Assembly: GCA_002348045.1 (NCBI GenBank)
Contig: DDYO01000157.1
Coordinates: 1-21,243 of the forward strand
Reading direction: 5' to 3'
Length of the DNA stretch: 21,243 bases
Source: Anaerolineales bacterium UBA2232
Lineage (GTDB): Bacteria > Chloroflexota > Anaerolineae > UBA2200
The position numbers were made by a program, and so were the translations under genes. Below the pieces are notes generated by a model. That model did no database searches. It was not told the origin of the DNA and saw nothing but the letters and a program-made list of their open reading frames with translations. Below, piece after piece: positions 1 to 6,650 of this stretch; the stretch's first letter is position 1; each line of letters begins with the position of its first letter.

Positions 1-497
1 GGAGGAATGGGGTACCGATCTTCACCTCGACGACGCTGAAGGAAGCGCGGGGTGAGGAGAAGGTTGAGGTGGCGGTCACGATAGAGCTGGATGGGCAGTG
101 GAAGGAGATTCCTGGCACGGAGCGGGAGTGGGAGGTGGATGTGATCTGCCTGGCGGTGGGGTTAACGCCGCTGGCGGAGCTGGGGTGGATGGCGGGGTGC
201 CGGTTTGAGTACGTCGGGGAGTTAGGCGGGCACGTGCCGGTGCACGATGAGGACATGGAAACGACGGTTCCTGGGGTGTACGTAGCCGGGGACCTGGCAG
301 GGATAGAGGAAGCGAGCACAGCGATGGAAGAAGGGAAGCTGGCGGGGATCGCGGCAGCGGAGTCGCTGGGGCGGCTGGGGGCGTGGGAAGCGGCGGAGAA
401 GAAGGCGGCGGTGCGGCGGAGTTTGGGGGAGCTGAGGTTGGGGCCGTTTGGGGAAGGACGGAGCAAGGCGCAAGAGCGGATCTTGTGGCAGAGGTAG
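1..497 (+). CDS. FAD/NAD(P)-dependent oxidoreductase subunit, C-terminal part (HcnB / hydroxyproline dehydrogenase alpha type)
   Basis: The reading frame is already open at the left edge (frame of position 3), so the N-terminal FAD-binding part lies outside the window. What remains is the end of a pyridine-nucleotide-disulfide-oxidoreductase fold. It shows an ICLAVGLTPLAEL stretch of the NAD(P)-domain type, then VPGVYVAGDLAGIEEAS, the second FAD-contacting motif in which the Asp of GD binds the flavin ribityl chain. In HcnB and hydroxyproline dehydrogenase alpha subunits a BFD-type [2Fe-2S] domain often follows; here it is a separate gene at 1013-1339. A 4Fe-4S protein starts 7 bp downstream and a DAO-type FAD subunit closes the set, resembling dye-linked L-proline dehydrogenase and D-hydroxyproline dehydrogenase complexes. 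The likely role is passing electrons from the imino-acid-oxidising subunit to an acceptor. Codon use is strongly G-ending, unlike genes after 1010. The fold is secure; the substrate is inferred from context. Confidence 0.85.
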   Translation, partial: RNGVPIFTSTTLKEARGEEKVEVAVTIELDGQWKEIPGTEREWEVDVICLAVGLTPLAELGWMAGCRFEYVGELGGHVPVHDEDMETTVPGVYVAGDLAGIEEASTAMEEGKLAGIAAAESLGRLGAWEAAEKKAAVRRSLGELRLGPFGEGRSKAQERILWQR

Positions 498-504
498 GTG
501 AGGG

Positions 505-1008
505 ATGCCGTTATTGAAGGATGGGGTACTGAGCCGGGAAGAGCTGGGAGCGCTGAAGGGGATGCCCAGCGGTGAGCGGTTGGCGGCTGGGCCGGTGGTA
601 GTGATTGAGTGTGGGCAGCAGATACCGTGCGATCCGTGTGAGGGGGCATGTCCGCAAGGGGCGATCCGGATTGGGGAGCCGATCATCAACTTGCCTGAGC
701 TGGAAGAGGGGAAGTGCACGGGGTGCGGGCTGTGCATCGCGGCGTGTCCTGGGCAAGCGATCTTTGTGGTGGACATGACGTACGGGGAGGGTAAGGCTAC
801 GGTGCAGCTGCCGTACGAGTTCCTGCCGTTACCGGAGAAGGGGGAGTTGGTAGGGGGGCTGGACCGTGCGGGGGAGGAAGTGTGCGAGGGGCAGGTGTTG
901 CGGGTGGTGAAGACCAAGGCACAAGACCGCACACCGGTGGTGACGGTAGTGGTACCGCGGGACTGTGGGATGGAAGTGCGCAGCATACGACTGCGGAGGC
1001 AATCATAG
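505..1008 (+). CDS. Ferredoxin-like protein with two [4Fe-4S] clusters, dehydrogenase electron-transfer subunit
   Basis: This 167-residue protein has two cysteine clusters. The second is a standard ferredoxin motif, CxxCxxCxxxCP (Cys71, 74, 77, 81). The first is looser, C-x5-C-x2-C-x3-CP (Cys36, 42, 45, 49), but keeps the final Cys-Pro of a 4Fe-4S site. About 85 residues follow the second cluster without further cysteine-cluster motifs. The ATG at 505 follows the upstream stop by 7 bp and has a GAGG-type ribosome site. It sits between an FAD/NAD(P)-type subunit and a [2Fe-2S] protein, so it most likely wires electrons within a multi-subunit imino-acid dehydrogenase, comparable to the small ferredoxin-like subunit of archaeal dye-linked proline dehydrogenase. 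By my count 18 of its 21 glycine codons are GGG and none is GGC, unlike downstream genes. The iron-sulfur assignment is firm; the partner is inferred. Confidence 0.85.
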   Translation: MPLLKDGVLSREELGALKGMPSGERLAAGPVVVIECGQQIPCDPCEGACPQGAIRIGEPIINLPELEEGKCTGCGLCIAACPGQAIFVVDMTYGEGKATVQLPYEFLPLPEKGELVGGLDRAGEEVCEGQVLRVVKTKAQDRTPVVTVVVPRDCGMEVRSIRLRRQS

Positions 1009-1012
1009 GGCG

Positions 1013-1339
1013 ATGGCAGAGAAGGAACTGCAACACAAGAATCAACAACTCGACGAGGATGGGCTGATAATCTGCCGATGTGAAGAAGTGGACGAGGAGA
1101 CCATCGTTGGAGCTATCGCGGAGGGAGCGCTGACCCTGGCTGACATCAAGAGGCGGACGCGAGCGGGCATGGGACTTTGTCAGGGACGCAGTTGCCGCCG
1201 GTTGGTCAGCCGCATCATCGCCCAAGAGACCGGACAGGCCCTGGCAGCCGTGTCACCGGCGACCTTTCGGCCTCCGGTGAGGCCGACGCCGCTGGGCGCC
1301 CTGGCAGTTGGTGAAGAGGACGAGTTTGATGGGCGCTGA
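1013..1339 (+). CDS. BFD-type [2Fe-2S] small subunit (HcnA / LhpF-like)
   Basis: This 108-residue protein has the pattern of a bacterioferritin-associated-ferredoxin-like [2Fe-2S] domain: CRC at Cys21/23, about 33 residues later CQGRSC with Cys56 and Cys61, and a helix-rich stretch between them. The family occurs as the small subunit of hydrogen cyanide synthase, octopine/nopaline oxidase and D-hydroxyproline dehydrogenase, beside one HcnB-type and one DAO-type FAD subunit, which is the arrangement here. I chose the ATG at 1013, 4 bp after the preceding stop, over the in-frame ATG at 965, which would bury 44 bp in the ferredoxin gene and add a non-family extension. Its end overlaps the start of the next gene by 11 bp, indicating translational coupling. 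From this gene onward codon use changes from G-ending to C/G-ending. Confidence 0.85.
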   Translation: MAEKELQHKNQQLDEDGLIICRCEEVDEETIVGAIAEGALTLADIKRRTRAGMGLCQGRSCRRLVSRIIAQETGQALAAVSPATFRPPVRPTPLGALAVGEEDEFDGR

Positions 1340-2507
1340 TGTAGTCGTTATCGGGGGCGGGATCATCGGCTGCTCCATAACCTACTATCTCTCCAGGCGA
1401 GGCTTCAAGGTCATCGACATTGAACGAAACGATCTCGCTTCTGGGGCATCAAGCTGGGGACAAGGGGTCATTGGTGGCGGCACCCCGCTGGTGAGAGCAA
1501 GCGCCCAGCTCTACCGGACGTTATCAGATGAGTTGAGTGCGGACATTCACTACTCGCGACGAGGTAGCCTCGACTTTATTGCCAATGAGGATGACTTGCC
1601 CAGGGCGCGACAGGCGGTTGAGGACGCGAGGAAGAACGGCGATAGCCTGACCTTCTTGAGTCAAGACGAGGTCCGGGCAATGGAGCCGGGCGTGGCCAGG
1701 GATGTGGTGGGCGGTGTAGCAGGCACTGAAGCTGGCAATGTCAGTCCCATGTACGCGACATTTGCCTTCGCTCGGGCGGCGCGGAAACTAGGAGCAGAGT
1801 TACGGACTCGCACGCAGGCAACCGGTATTCGCGTCCGAGGTGGCAAAGTACAGGCCGTGGTGACAGACCACGGAGAGATCCCGGCGCCTGTCGTGGTCAA
1901 CGCGGCCGGAGTGTGGGCGCCCTTGATTGGTCAGATGCTCGAAATAGATATACCCGTCATTCCAAGACGTGGGCACATCCTGGTGACTGAGAGCACGCCT
2001 CCGTGCGAAAGCAATGTCACGGTTTACAACGAGTGGGGCGTGTACGGGGTGCTGCGTCAGATGGGACCGAAGGCGAAGGATCATCCTGATGTTCGGGTCC
2101 GACAGGGCGTTGCCTGGAACATGGTGCGCACGGGCGACGACAACTACTTGATCGGCACCAGCCGTGACTTTGCGGGCTTTGACGTGAGCACCCGGTCCGA
2201 TGTTCTACAGGCCCTGGCTGAGCGAACGGTGCGCTTCCTGCCTCGCTTCCAAGAGGTCAGCTGTATCCGAGGCTACGCGGGAGTCAGGCAGTACAGCCCC
2301 GACGTTCACCCCATCCTGGGACCGGTAGACGAGGTGGAGGGCTTTTTCGTGGCCACGGGCCTGGAGGGAGAGGGGATCATGACTGCTCCTGCCGTTGGGA
2401 CCCTGATCTCTGAGGCGATCGCCGATGGCCAGACATCCCTGTTGCCCCTCGACGAGTTCCTGTTGTCACGGTTCAAGAAGGGATTGGCCGGCGACCACGC
2501 CGTGTAG
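1329..2507 (+). CDS. DAO-family FAD-dependent oxidoreductase, catalytic (hydroxy)proline dehydrogenase beta-type subunit
   Basis: The 392-residue protein opens with a Rossmann dinucleotide motif GGGIIG (residues 9-14), followed some 20 residues later by IERND, placing an acidic residue at the ribose contact. ASSWGQG then follows, matching the SGAS-type region of DAO/glycine-oxidase proteins. Near the C-terminus [18 protein letters not shown] and [14 protein letters not shown] match the FAD-closing region of HcnC, LhpB and proline dehydrogenase beta subunits. The length is usual for the family. It is probably the subunit that oxidises the imino acid (cis-4-hydroxy-D-proline or proline-like) to a pyrroline carboxylate, passing electrons to the iron-sulfur and FAD subunits upstream. 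The ATG at 1329 has GAGGA 8 bp upstream and gives the family N-terminus; an in-frame TTG at 1308 would add seven residues. Substrate is inferred from the racemase and lyase neighbours. Confidence 0.85.
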   Translation: MGADVVVIGGGIIGCSITYYLSRRGFKVIDIERNDLASGASSWGQGVIGGGTPLVRASAQLYRTLSDELSADIHYSRRGSLDFIANEDDLPRARQAVEDARKNGDSLTFLSQDEVRAMEPGVARDVVGGVAGTEAGNVSPMYATFAFARAARKLGAELRTRTQATGIRVRGGKVQAVVTDHGEIPAPVVVNAAGVWAPLIGQMLEIDIPVIPRRGHILVTESTPPCESNVTVYNEWGVYGVLRQMGPKAKDHPDVRVRQGVAWNMVRTGDDNYLIGTSRDFAGFDVSTRSDVLQALAERTVRFLPRFQEVSCIRGYAGVRQYSPDVHPILGPVDEVEGFFVATGLEGEGIMTAPAVGTLISEAIADGQTSLLPLDEFLLSRFKKGLAGDHAV

Positions 2508-2519
2508 ACCTGCGAACAG

Positions 2520-2549
2520 TTGTCAAGACATCCTGTGTGAACGTACAAG
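2520..2549 (+). promoter_or_regulatory. Candidate sigma-70-like promoter before the lyase/racemase block
   Basis: In the 76-bp gap after the DAO-type gene there is TTGTCA (2520-2525), an 18-bp spacer, and TACAAG (2544-2549), a weak match to -35/-10 boxes. The following gene begins 35 bp later with its own AAGGAG ribosome site. It could give the lyase/racemase/transporter genes independent transcription, but all genes share the strand and read-through is equally possible. The matches are imperfect and found by eye only. Confidence 0.25.
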
Positions 2550-2583
2550 AGCGCGCAAAGAGTACTAGAAAGGAGATTGCCGA

Positions 2584-3507
2584 ATGGCCAAGTCTAGCAA
2601 AGCGTTTCGAGGAACCTGTCCGCTGATCCTCATGCCGTTCAAAGAGAATGAGGATCTCGACCTTGACACACTCAAGGTCCACATCGACTGGCTGATTGAC
2701 AAAGGGGCGCCGGGCCTCTTCCTGCTTGGCAGCTGGGGCGAGTACCCACAGCTGAATGACGAAGAGCGCAAGCAAGCGATGAAGGTCGGCCTGAAGCACA
2801 TCAACGGCCGAGTGCCAACGTTCGTGGGCATCTGTGGTTTGGGACAGACGACTCGCGCCAGCCTGGAGTTCGGCAAGTATGCCGAAGACTGCGGCGCGGA
2901 CGGATTGATGGTCAAGCAGTACATGTACATTGACATGTCCGAACGTATGGGGCGTGCACCCGAGGCTGATGTCCGCGAAGGACTGATGGAGTACTTTGGC
3001 GCCATGTCCAAGGCGGTCCAGATCCCTATCATGCTGTACAACGTGTGGGGAATGGTGACTGCCAGCCCGCAGGCGATCTATGAGCTCAATCAGGCCGGGT
3101 ACGTGCAGTACGTGAAGGAATGCAACGGCATCGTGTCGATGCAGCAAACGATCAAACTCTGCGGTGACAAACTGGTCATGTTCAACGGCATGGAGGACTC
3201 GGCGTTCCCGGCTTTTGTTCTGGGAGCACAGGGGTGGTGCACCGGCACGGCGTCGGTGATTCCGGAGCATTGCATCAACCTGTTTAACCTGGTGGAAGCA
3301 GGCAAGATCCAGGAGGCCAAGGAGCTGTGGTACCGCATCATGCCATTGACGGTGTTCTTGGAAGCCGGTAAAGGCATCCAGCTGATGAAGTATGCCTCAG
3401 CTCTGCAGGGAGTGCCCATGGGGACCGCGCGCAAGAGCCGCGCTGCGCTGACCGAGGCCGAAAAGAAGCAGATGGAACGGATGCTCAAGGAGCTTGACGT
3501 TCTCTAG
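2584..3507 (+). CDS. DHDPS/N-acetylneuraminate lyase family protein with altered active-site loop
   Basis: This 307-residue TIM-barrel protein belongs to the dihydrodipicolinate synthase/NAL superfamily. The Schiff-base lysine is kept (K178 in YVKECNG), as is the catalytic tyrosine (Y152 in MLYNVWG). The phosphate/carboxylate-binding GSTGE loop reads GSWGE (49-53), so the usual active-site Thr is Trp, and the usual Pro of YNxP is also Trp. These changes suggest a substrate different from classic family members while still using imine chemistry. Family members acting in hydroxyproline catabolism deaminate and dehydrate 1-pyrroline-4-hydroxy-2-carboxylate to alpha-ketoglutarate semialdehyde; that is one candidate role given the dehydrogenase upstream and racemase-family genes downstream. 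A second, more canonical family member lies at 5651-6541. The start has AAGGAG 8 bp upstream. Family certain, reaction uncertain. Confidence 0.85.
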   Translation: MAKSSKAFRGTCPLILMPFKENEDLDLDTLKVHIDWLIDKGAPGLFLLGSWGEYPQLNDEERKQAMKVGLKHINGRVPTFVGICGLGQTTRASLEFGKYAEDCGADGLMVKQYMYIDMSERMGRAPEADVREGLMEYFGAMSKAVQIPIMLYNVWGMVTASPQAIYELNQAGYVQYVKECNGIVSMQQTIKLCGDKLVMFNGMEDSAFPAFVLGAQGWCTGTASVIPEHCINLFNLVEAGKIQEAKELWYRIMPLTVFLEAGKGIQLMKYASALQGVPMGTARKSRAALTEAEKKQMERMLKELDVL

Positions 3508-3508
3508 G

Positions 3509-3574
3509 ATGATGGAAAGGAGAGGAGAGCTGCACTGCGGTAAGACCGGGTGCAGCCCTCCGCAAGGACAATGA
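3509..3574 (+). CDS. Possible 21-residue leader peptide overlapping the next start codon
   Basis: A small frame begins with two ATG codons (3509, 3512) one base after the upstream lyase stop and ends with a TGA whose first two bases belong to the ATG of the racemase-family gene (ATGA at 3571-3574). Its codons run through a strong purine-rich Shine-Dalgarno-like tract (3515-3529) and an inverted repeat, CTGCAC (3530-3535) with GTGCAG (3550-3555). It has no good ribosome site of its own beyond AGG, so it would rely on reinitiation. It could couple translation between genes or be chance. Low confidence. Confidence 0.2.
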   Translation: MMERRGELHCGKTGCSPPQGQ

Positions 3575-4590
3575 ATTTCTCACATATGGTTCGGGTCGTC
3601 GAAACCCATACGACTGGGATGCCCACTCGGATCATCCTGGGGGGTTTGCCAAGGATTCCTGGCGACACCATGGCTGAAAAGGTCAAGTTCTGTCAGAACT
3701 CGGATCAGATCCGAGGCTTGTGCGAAATGGTCATGCAGGAGCCCAGGGGGCACGCCGGCCAATTCGGGGCGATTCTGACGGAGCCTGTGACGCCCGGCGC
3801 CAAAGCTGGCGTGATCTTTTTCGTGCCCGGTGGCATTGGCGGCGGCATGTGCGGCCACGGCACGATGGGAGTGGCCTCGGCCCTGGTGGACATGGGAGTG
3901 GTATCTGGAACACTGCCGCTGGACTTTACCTTGGACAACGCCCGCGGGATCATCACCGTGCGTGTGAACGGTCATGATGATGTTGTGGAGAGCGTCTCCT
4001 TCCGCAACGTTCCCAGTTTCCTGTACTATGACAACGTGGACCTTCGAGTTCCAGGCATCGGAACCATCAAGGCCGACGTTTCTTTCGGCGGGAACCTGTA
4101 CGCCTTTGTGTCGGCGAAAGACCTGGGAATCCGTGTTCGGGTGGAGAACCTTCTGGAGCTGCGCAGACTGGGCACCATGCTGATTGAGGCTGCCCAAGAG
4201 CAGCTTCCCGTCGAGAGCCCAGCTTCCTGGATAAGTCCCTTTGCCATTGGGGGGGTCATGATCCGGGACGAGCCACTGCATCCCGAAGCTGACCAGAAGA
4301 ACATCCTGATGGGCAGGGTGGGATTCGATCGCTCGCCTTGCGGGACCGGTACCTCAGGATGGGTCGCGGCCTTGACGGCGAAAGGCAAGCTTCCTTTTGG
4401 GAAAGAATTCGCCAACGAGAGCGTGGTCGGGGGTATCTTCCGTGGGAAGGCTGTCGAGCGGACCAAGGTGGGCCGGTTCGATGCCATCATACCCGAGATC
4501 ACAGGTAGTGCCTACGTGGTTGCCTACCATGATTTTGTGCTGGATCCGCACGACCCTTACCCCCGCGGCTTCCAGACATTCAAGGAGTAG
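3571..4590 (+). CDS. Proline racemase family protein 1 (probable 4-hydroxyproline 2-epimerase type)
   Basis: The 339-residue protein has both catalytic cysteines of the proline racemase superfamily: C94 in GGMCGHGTMG and C257 in FDRSPCGTGTSG. A Cys/Cys pair is typical of proline racemases and hydroxyproline 2-epimerases, whereas trans-3-hydroxyproline dehydratases replace one Cys. CGHGT, as I recall, is more like hydroxyproline epimerases than proline racemases. The normally conserved RGHxDM stretch is RGHAGQ here. The start is uncertain. The ATG at 3571 aligns exactly with the N-terminus of the paralogue downstream (both put six residues before the RV-V/I-ETHT stretch), but AGGA is only 2 bp upstream; a GTG at 3550 is the alternative. 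The strong purine tract at 3515-3529 may act through an intervening hairpin. It probably epimerises trans-4-hydroxy-L-proline or a related imino acid for the dehydrogenase. It is highly similar to the next gene, 11 bp away. Confidence 0.85.
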   Translation: MNFSHMVRVVETHTTGMPTRIILGGLPRIPGDTMAEKVKFCQNSDQIRGLCEMVMQEPRGHAGQFGAILTEPVTPGAKAGVIFFVPGGIGGGMCGHGTMGVASALVDMGVVSGTLPLDFTLDNARGIITVRVNGHDDVVESVSFRNVPSFLYYDNVDLRVPGIGTIKADVSFGGNLYAFVSAKDLGIRVRVENLLELRRLGTMLIEAAQEQLPVESPASWISPFAIGGVMIRDEPLHPEADQKNILMGRVGFDRSPCGTGTSGWVAALTAKGKLPFGKEFANESVVGGIFRGKAVERTKVGRFDAIIPEITGSAYVVAYHDFVLDPHDPYPRGFQTFKE

Positions 4591-4601
4591 CGGAGGCGCA
4601 C

Positions 4602-5615
4602 ATGAAATCTAAAAAGATGATCCGGGTTATCGAGACCCACACCGAAGGCATGCCCACCCGCATTGTGACCGCCGGCTTTCCCAAGATCCCCGGAGCCACG
4701 ATGGCAGAAAAGGCTAGGTTCCTGATGGAATCCGCCGAGCTGGGCAATCTGGCCACCATGCTGTTGGACGAACCCCGCGGGCACATCGGGCAATTCGGCG
4801 CAGTCCTCACCGAGCCGACGACGCCGGGCGCAGTGGCGGGGGTTGTGTTCTTTGCCCCGCGGTACTATCACGGCGGGTGCGGCCACGGTACGATCGGCGT
4901 TTCGACCATGCTGGTGCAGACGGGCGTCGTATCGGGTCCGTTCCCCATCGAATTCAAGTTGGATACCCCGGTGGGACCCGTGGACGTGAGGGCGAACGGC
5001 AAGGACGGGACTCTGGAGAGCATCTCCTTCCGCAACGTGCCAGGCTTTCTTTACGCCAGCGATATCGAATTCGAGGTGCCTGGGATCGGGAAGGTCAAAG
5101 CCGACGTGGCCTATGGCGGCAACTACTATGTCTATGTCTGGGCTGAGGACCTGGGCGTCCGCGTTCGGGTGGAGAACCTGCTGGAACTCCGCCGCATGGG
5201 CACCACGGTTCTGAACGCAGCCCGCGAGCAGATCCACATTGAGAGCCCGGATCCCAAAATCCCCGGCCAGTTTGGCGCCATCATGATCCGTGACGAGCCG
5301 CTGCATCCCAAGGCCAACGGGAAGAACATCGTCATGGGTTCGGTTGGCTTTGACCGCTCGCCCTGTGGCACGGGAACGTCCGGTTGGGTGGCTGCCCTAC
5401 ATGGCAAGGGCAAGATAAAAGTCGGCGACGAGTTCGTCAACGAGAGCGTGATTGGCAGCCTGTTTCGGGGCAAGGTGGTGGAAGAGACGAAGGTGGGCAG
5501 TACTACGGCCATCATCCCCGAGATCACCGGCACGGCGTACATTACTGCCTTTCACGATTTCGTGCTGGATCCCAATGATCCATTCCCGAACGGTTTCAAG
5601 TCCTATCAGGCGTAG
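4602..5615 (+). CDS. Proline racemase family protein 2 (tandem paralogue)
   Basis: This 337-residue protein aligns with the preceding gene along its whole length with a majority of identical residues and one-residue indels, so the pair arose by tandem duplication followed by divergence. Both catalytic cysteines are kept: C93 in GGCGHGTIG and C255 in DRSPCGTGTSG. The stretch before the first cysteine differs sharply: PRYYHGG here, PGGIGGGM in the neighbour, with one residue deleted and the usual Met before Cys replaced by Gly. That loop shapes the substrate pocket in the family, so the two probably differ in substrate or stereochemistry (for example 4-hydroxyproline versus proline or 3-hydroxyproline). 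RGHIGQ again replaces the usual RGHxDM. GGAGG lies 5 bp upstream of the ATG. Racemase/epimerase chemistry is well supported; the substrate is inferred. Confidence 0.85.
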   Translation: MKSKKMIRVIETHTEGMPTRIVTAGFPKIPGATMAEKARFLMESAELGNLATMLLDEPRGHIGQFGAVLTEPTTPGAVAGVVFFAPRYYHGGCGHGTIGVSTMLVQTGVVSGPFPIEFKLDTPVGPVDVRANGKDGTLESISFRNVPGFLYASDIEFEVPGIGKVKADVAYGGNYYVYVWAEDLGVRVRVENLLELRRMGTTVLNAAREQIHIESPDPKIPGQFGAIMIRDEPLHPKANGKNIVMGSVGFDRSPCGTGTSGWVAALHGKGKIKVGDEFVNESVIGSLFRGKVVEETKVGSTTAIIPEITGTAYITAFHDFVLDPNDPFPNGFKSYQA

Positions 5616-5650
5616 GCCAAACAAGGTCACGCCAGTCGAAAGGAGTAACA

Positions 5651-6541
5651 ATGGTAAAAGAACTGAAAGGCGTGTTTGCGGTACTGCCCACGGCGATGAC
5701 CGAAACGGAGGATATCGACGAAGCGGCCTACCGTCGGCACATCCGGTACTTGCTGGACGTGGGCCATGTCCACGGCATCGTCCCGTGTGGCAGCACAGGT
5801 GAGTTTCCGTCCCTGACGGAAGCGGAGCGAAAGCAGCTGATCGGCATCGCCGTCGACGAAGCGGCTGGCAAAGTTCCGGTCATGGCGGGAACAGCCGCGT
5901 GCTCCACCCGCGAGACGATCGCGAACTCCCAGTACGCCGAAAAGGCCGGCGCGGATGCGATCCTGTTGGTGCATCCTTACTACACGGCCCCGTCGGAATT
6001 CGAAATGGAACAGCACGTTAGCGCGGTTGCCAAAAGCATCAAGATTCCGGTGATGATCTACAACAATCCTTTCTCGACCCACTACGATATGCCAGCCCAG
6101 CAGGTTGCACGCCTCTCGAACATCAAGAACGTTGCGTACACCAAGGAGACATCGGGGACCAGCAAGCGGATCAGCGAGCTTCTGAGCCTGTGCGGTGGTC
6201 GCATAACGGTGTTTTGCGGCGATGACCTGCTGCCCTTCGAAAGCTTTGCCCTCGGCGGCAAGGGGTGGGTGTCGGTCACTGCCAACGTGTACCCGCAGCA
6301 GTGCGTCGAGTTGTACGAGCTTCTGGTAGGGAAGAAGGATATGGAGAAGGGACGCCAGCTCTGGCTCAAGCTGTGGCCTTTCTGTCACCTGCTGGAAAAC
6401 TCGGGCAAGTTCGTTCAGTATGCCAAGGCGGCGTGCGAGTTGTTGGGCCGGCCGATCGGGCCACCGAGAAAACCATTCCTGCGTCCTAGTGCGGAGGAGA
6501 TCGAGGCGCTGAAAGCAGCCATGGCCAAGGTGGCTGCGTGA
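5651..6541 (+). CDS. DHDPS/NAL family lyase, candidate pyrroline-4-hydroxy-2-carboxylate deaminase
   Basis: This 296-residue protein has the full classic signature of the dihydrodipicolinate synthase superfamily: GSTGE at 47-51, Y137 in MIYNNP, and Schiff-base K165 in YTKETSG. Its length is typical. In bacterial hydroxyproline catabolism the LhpC-type member converts 1-pyrroline-4-hydroxy-2-carboxylate to alpha-ketoglutarate semialdehyde and ammonia. With the epimerase-type and dehydrogenase-type genes upstream, that is the most economical role. Dihydrodipicolinate synthase (lysine pathway) or a 2-keto-3-deoxy-aldonate lyase are alternatives that sequence alone does not exclude. It follows the racemase pair by 35 bp with AGGAG 5 bp before the ATG, and it precedes the transporter. 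The reading frame is intact with no missing catalytic residue. Confidence 0.85.
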   Translation: MVKELKGVFAVLPTAMTETEDIDEAAYRRHIRYLLDVGHVHGIVPCGSTGEFPSLTEAERKQLIGIAVDEAAGKVPVMAGTAACSTRETIANSQYAEKAGADAILLVHPYYTAPSEFEMEQHVSAVAKSIKIPVMIYNNPFSTHYDMPAQQVARLSNIKNVAYTKETSGTSKRISELLSLCGGRITVFCGDDLLPFESFALGGKGWVSVTANVYPQQCVELYELLVGKKDMEKGRQLWLKLWPFCHLLENSGKFVQYAKAACELLGRPIGPPRKPFLRPSAEEIEALKAAMAKVAA

Positions 6542-6650
6542 TCCAGGCACAAGCCTGAGGAGGGGGTGAGAGAGAAGCGAGCAAATGAATCGAACAGAAA
6601 TCCAGGGTCCTGCTGGCAGGCAGGAAAGTCAAACATACAGGAGGGAACGA

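Noticed and set aside
1308..1328. TTG start for the DAO-type subunit
   Set aside because: The ATG at 1329 has a better-spaced GAGGA site and places the FAD-binding glycines at the family-typical distance from the N-terminus.
3550..3570. GTG start for the first racemase-family protein
   Set aside because: The ATG at 3571 aligns residue for residue with the paralogue's start; the GTG cannot be fully excluded because the purine-rich ribosome site is nearer to it.
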